Positions 38,672 to 41,039 of a DNA stretch of 41,039 bases are shown in pieces. The stretch is from JAPEKQ01 sp964487295 (lineage in GTDB: Bacteria; Joyebacterota; Joyebacteria; Joyebacterales; Joyebacteraceae). Position 1 is the stretch's first letter; each line of letters starts with the position of its first letter. The translations under genes were made by a program, and so were the position numbers. The notes below the pieces were generated by a model, which searched no databases, was not told the origin of the DNA, and worked only from the letters and a program-made list of their open reading frames with translations. The stretch spans positions 1 through 41,039 of the forward strand of contig CAZAQL010000007.1 in the NCBI GenBank assembly GCA_964487295.1, in the 5' to 3' direction.

Positions 38672-41039
38672 CTCGATCGAGCTCCTTCATGGTGACTTCG
38701 AACGTCGTCCCCCGCCCGGGCGTCGACTCGACGATCTCGATCGAGCCGCCGCGGTGTTCGAGGAGCTCTCGGCTGCGGGGCAGCCCGTGGCCGCCTCCGG
38801 GACGATCGCTGACGCCCGGATGGAAGATGCGCTCCTGCTCCTGCTCGGGGATCCCCTTTCCGGTGTCCTCGACCATCACGGCCACCGCACCCTCGCCGCG
38901 GCTCGCCTCCACGCGGATCGTTGCCTCCGACTCCCCACGTACCGCTCTGAGCGCGTTGCCGAGGAGGTTGTCGAACACGAAGGAGATCTCCGCCGGCGTG
39001 CCAAGCACGCGTGCGTCGCCGAGCTCGTCGAGACCCGCCACCGTCAGGGTGAGACCCGGACGCTTGAGTTCGGCCGAGCGCGCCGCGAGCACCCTACGGA
39101 GCTCCCTCGCCAGAACGACGGAGCGCTCCCGCTCCGCCTCGCGCCGCGCCGATGCGACGCCGCGTTCGATCGTGGCCAGGTCACTCTCCAGGCGCGCGCG
39201 GATGCCGCTCGCGGCCCGCGACGATGGCGGCGCCTGCGGCATCTCCGCCACCGCTCTCCGCACGTCCTCCACGGCCGCCGCCAGCGCCGGCGCATCGAGG
39301 GGAGCCAGACCGAGTCGTCGCGCTCCGTCCACGATCTCCTGGAGCATCGGCAGACCGATGTCGCGCGCGTTGGCGACGCCCTCAGCGTAGCGCTGCGCGA
39401 ACGCGGCCGGCGTTTCGCCCTCGTGCTGAGAGAGCATCGTGAACTGCCCGGCGAGACGGCGGAGCGTCTTCGTCGCGGACAGCATTCCATGCCCTCCCGT
39501 CCTCAGGAGATCGAGGAAGTCATCGAGCTCCGACTCCCGTCGGGCGCGCGGGAGGAGTCTGCGCCGAATGGCCCCAATGGCCTGACGGCGATATCGGGGC
39601 ATGACGGCCGCGGCAAGCGCGAGCGTCGCCAGGGCGACGAGCAGGAACGAAGCGATGCTCCTCAGCCAGTCGACCGCGCGGCGCAGCCAGCCCGGCACAG
39701 GGATCCGCTTGAGGTAGAGGCAGTGCACCTTGGTCTGGGACTGCACGATGGCCCCGGGCGCCACGCCGTCACCAAGCGGGAAGCGCGCCGCGACGATCGG
39801 GCTGCTCGGCATCACGGACTCGTCGGAGCGGACCGCAGCCAGCACGCGCAGATCGAACCCGGTCGCGATGCGAGTCCCGTGAACCGTCTGGGCGAGGACG
39901 CACGGTTCGCTGTCGCCGAGCCCGAGGTCGAGAACAGACATCGCCGCAACGCCCTCGCCGCACTCGAGTCGCGCATCCTCGCGGAACTCACCTTCGTCGA
40001 AGCGGTAGCGGATGATGGCGCCGTCCGAGCGGCAGACGAACACGCGCGTCGCTTCCTCGTACCGTGCGACGCGGACACCGTTGACCGGCGATGGCTGCGG
40101 GAGCCTCTGGATGATCACCCCGTCGGCCGCTCGCAGGACAGTGATTGCCAGATCGCGCTCGAGCCACGTGCCGTGTCCACCGAGCCCTACGACTGCTTCG
40201 TCAACACCGTCACCATCGATGTCACCAACGTCCAGGTGCACGTGCGCCGAGTAGCCGCCGACGCGGCGCCACCACAGAAGCTCCAGGTCCTCGGTGGCCG
40301 CCGCGACATATGCCAGGCTGTCGGCGAAAGGCTCCGAGTATGCCCCGTTCCCGGGAGACTGAATCCCGAAGATGATGTCCGATGGGCCGTCGGCGTTGAT
40401 GTCGCCAAGATGACAGCCATGCGTCGCCGTGCCTCCAGTTGCCAGCCTCGCCACGATCTCCCCGGCGACCCAGTCGATGAGCCAGAGGCCGCGCGGGTGC
40501 CGCTTGATTCCCGTGTTCATCGCGGCAACGAACGCCTCCCGGACCCCGTCGCCGTCTCGATCCAGAGCACAGAGAAGGTACGCCGCACCACCCCATAGCC
40601 CGTCGCCCATCAGCCGTGGCGGTACCCACTCGAGCGTGCCGAGCGTGTCGGTCACGACGCCACCTCCCTCGTCTCGCAGCGAGATGATATGGAAGACGAC
40701 CGGTTCGTAGGGCCGCTGGTCGAGGTAGACGATCTCGGACCTTCCGTCCCCGTCCAGATCGGAGACGCCGAGGAGCTCTGCCTTCACGGGAAGGTTCAGC
40801 TGCTTGATGCTGTAGCGCTGCGCCGGCGTGAAGCCGTAGACGCCGAGGTACCTGTCGTCGTGCTCCGGGAGCTTGCTCAGACTGAGCCCCTCGTCCACGC
40901 CGTCACCGTCGACGTCGAGCGCCAGGTGCCTGAGTCTGGCGTCCTCTGCCGGGGACGCGTTCGCGAAGCGATACGGAAGGTACCCGAGATCTTCGGGGAG
41001 AGCTCGCGAGCCGCCTGTGGACATGGCGCCCACGATGAC
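38664..41039 (-). CDS. Sensor histidine kinase with FG-GAP/VCBS-like propeller (second of pair, partial)
   Basis: 791 residues are visible and the frame stays open at the right edge; the signal peptide region lies beyond it. The ATG at 41033 is probably internal, because the first visible residues (VIVGAMSTGGSRALPEDLGY) align with the region just after the lipobox of the downstream kinase. The sensor region has five D-x-D-x-D-G repeats (LDVDGDGVDE, SDLDGDGRSE, LDRDGDGVRE, GDINADGPSD, GDIDGDGVDE). A helix (FLLVALATLALAAAVM, about residue 460-476 from that ATG) leads to TGGHGMLSATKTLRRLAGQF, matching the candidate phospho-acceptor segment of its partner. ATPase motifs: FDNLLGNALRAV, DTGKGIP and GGGHGLPRSR. 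It is the paralogue of the 36221-38671 protein and overlaps it by 8 bases. Confidence 0.85.
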   Translation of the reverse strand, partial: VIVGAMSTGGSRALPEDLGYLPYRFANASPAEDARLRHLALDVDGDGVDEGLSLSKLPEHDDRYLGVYGFTPAQRYSIKQLNLPVKAELLGVSDLDGDGRSEIVYLDQRPYEPVVFHIISLRDEGGGVVTDTLGTLEWVPPRLMGDGLWGGAAYLLCALDRDGDGVREAFVAAMNTGIKRHPRGLWLIDWVAGEIVARLATGGTATHGCHLGDINADGPSDIIFGIQSPGNGAYSEPFADSLAYVAAATEDLELLWWRRVGGYSAHVHLDVGDIDGDGVDEAVVGLGGHGTWLERDLAITVLRAADGVIIQRLPQPSPVNGVRVARYEEATRVFVCRSDGAIIRYRFDEGEFREDARLECGEGVAAMSVLDLGLGDSEPCVLAQTVHGTRIATGFDLRVLAAVRSDESVMPSSPIVAARFPLGDGVAPGAIVQSQTKVHCLYLKRIPVPGWLRRAVDWLRSIASFLLVALATLALAAAVMPRYRRQAIGAIRRRLLPRARRESELDDFLDLLRTGGHGMLSATKTLRRLAGQFTMLSQHEGETPAAFAQRYAEGVANARDIGLPMLQEIVDGARRLGLAPLDAPALAAAVEDVRRAVAEMPQAPPSSRAASGIRARLESDLATIERGVASARREAERERSVVLARELRRVLAARSAELKRPGLTLTVAGLDELGDARVLGTPAEISFVFDNLLGNALRAVRGESEATIRVEASRGEGAVAVMVEDTGKGIPEQEQERIFHPGVSDRPGGGHGLPRSRELLEHRGGSIEIVESTPGRGTTFEVTMKELDRDA
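38710..38744. repeat. 35-base block identical to 36270-36304
   Basis: Second copy of the identical DNA block in the tandem kinase genes, 2440 bases from the first. See the first copy for interpretation. Confidence 0.8.

Overview
The window is GC-rich bacterial DNA, almost entirely coded on the minus strand. It comes from a Gram-negative, diderm organism: there are outer-membrane beta-barrels, lipobox signal peptides, a Wza-type exporter and PorV/UPF0164-like proteins. Large surface proteins ending in FlgD-like/type IX-like C-terminal domains (PNPFSPNGDG and PNPFSPS motifs) suggest an uncultured FCB-related lineage of the Eisenbacteria, Krumholzibacteriota or Latescibacterota type. That placement is inference from protein style; there is no rRNA here. 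No tRNA, rRNA, CRISPR array or insertion sequence was seen, and no gene-free gap exceeds 300 bases.

Layout, left to right. (1) 1-10152, minus strand: a five-gene surface operon read leftwards from a promoter at 10294-10322. It encodes a 1772-residue secreted protein with glucodextranase/DOMON-like and FlgD-like domains, a PorV-like barrel, a second barrel, a barrel carrying an N-terminal AMPK/CBM48-type glycan-binding domain, and a lipoprotein with the same kind of domain, cut by the window edge. The combination suggests alpha-glucan recognition at the cell surface. (2) 10368-12327, minus: a small operon with a CXXC micro-protein, a polytopic 4Fe-4S protein and a class III sirtuin. (3) 12527-15528, minus: pyruvate phosphate dikinase followed by a frameshifted remnant of a BamA/surface-antigen barrel. 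(4) 15746-19273, minus: a sugar aminotransferase, a glucuronyl C5-epimerase-like protein that seems to lack the catalytic tyrosines, and a WecA/MraY-type phosphoglycosyl transferase. This operon diverges from (5) 19522-21822, plus: a single protein made of two fused GT4 glycosyltransferases, the only plus-strand gene. An operator-like palindrome lies between the two divergent promoters. (6) 21789-31798, minus: a Wzx/Wzy-type exopolysaccharide operon (Wza-like exporter with about seven SLBB units, Wzz-like, Wzx, CapA, Wzy/WaaL-like, CapK, GT4). (7) 31947-34669, minus: a subtilisin with a C-terminal sorting-type domain, translationally coupled to a GT2 glycosyltransferase. (8) 34833 to the right edge, minus: two tandem, related sensor kinases with extracytoplasmic FG-GAP/VCBS-like propellers and an unusual dimerisation segment, translationally coupled to an NtrC-class response regulator.

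How it may fit together (inference): regions 4-7 together can initiate, assemble, flip, polymerise and export a polysaccharide. The two-kinase/one-regulator cassette lies immediately upstream and is the obvious candidate controller, although no convincing sigma-54 promoter was found by eye. The most unusual items are the paired propeller kinases, the fused GT4-GT4 enzyme, the altered C5-epimerase homologue and the glycan-binding surface operon.
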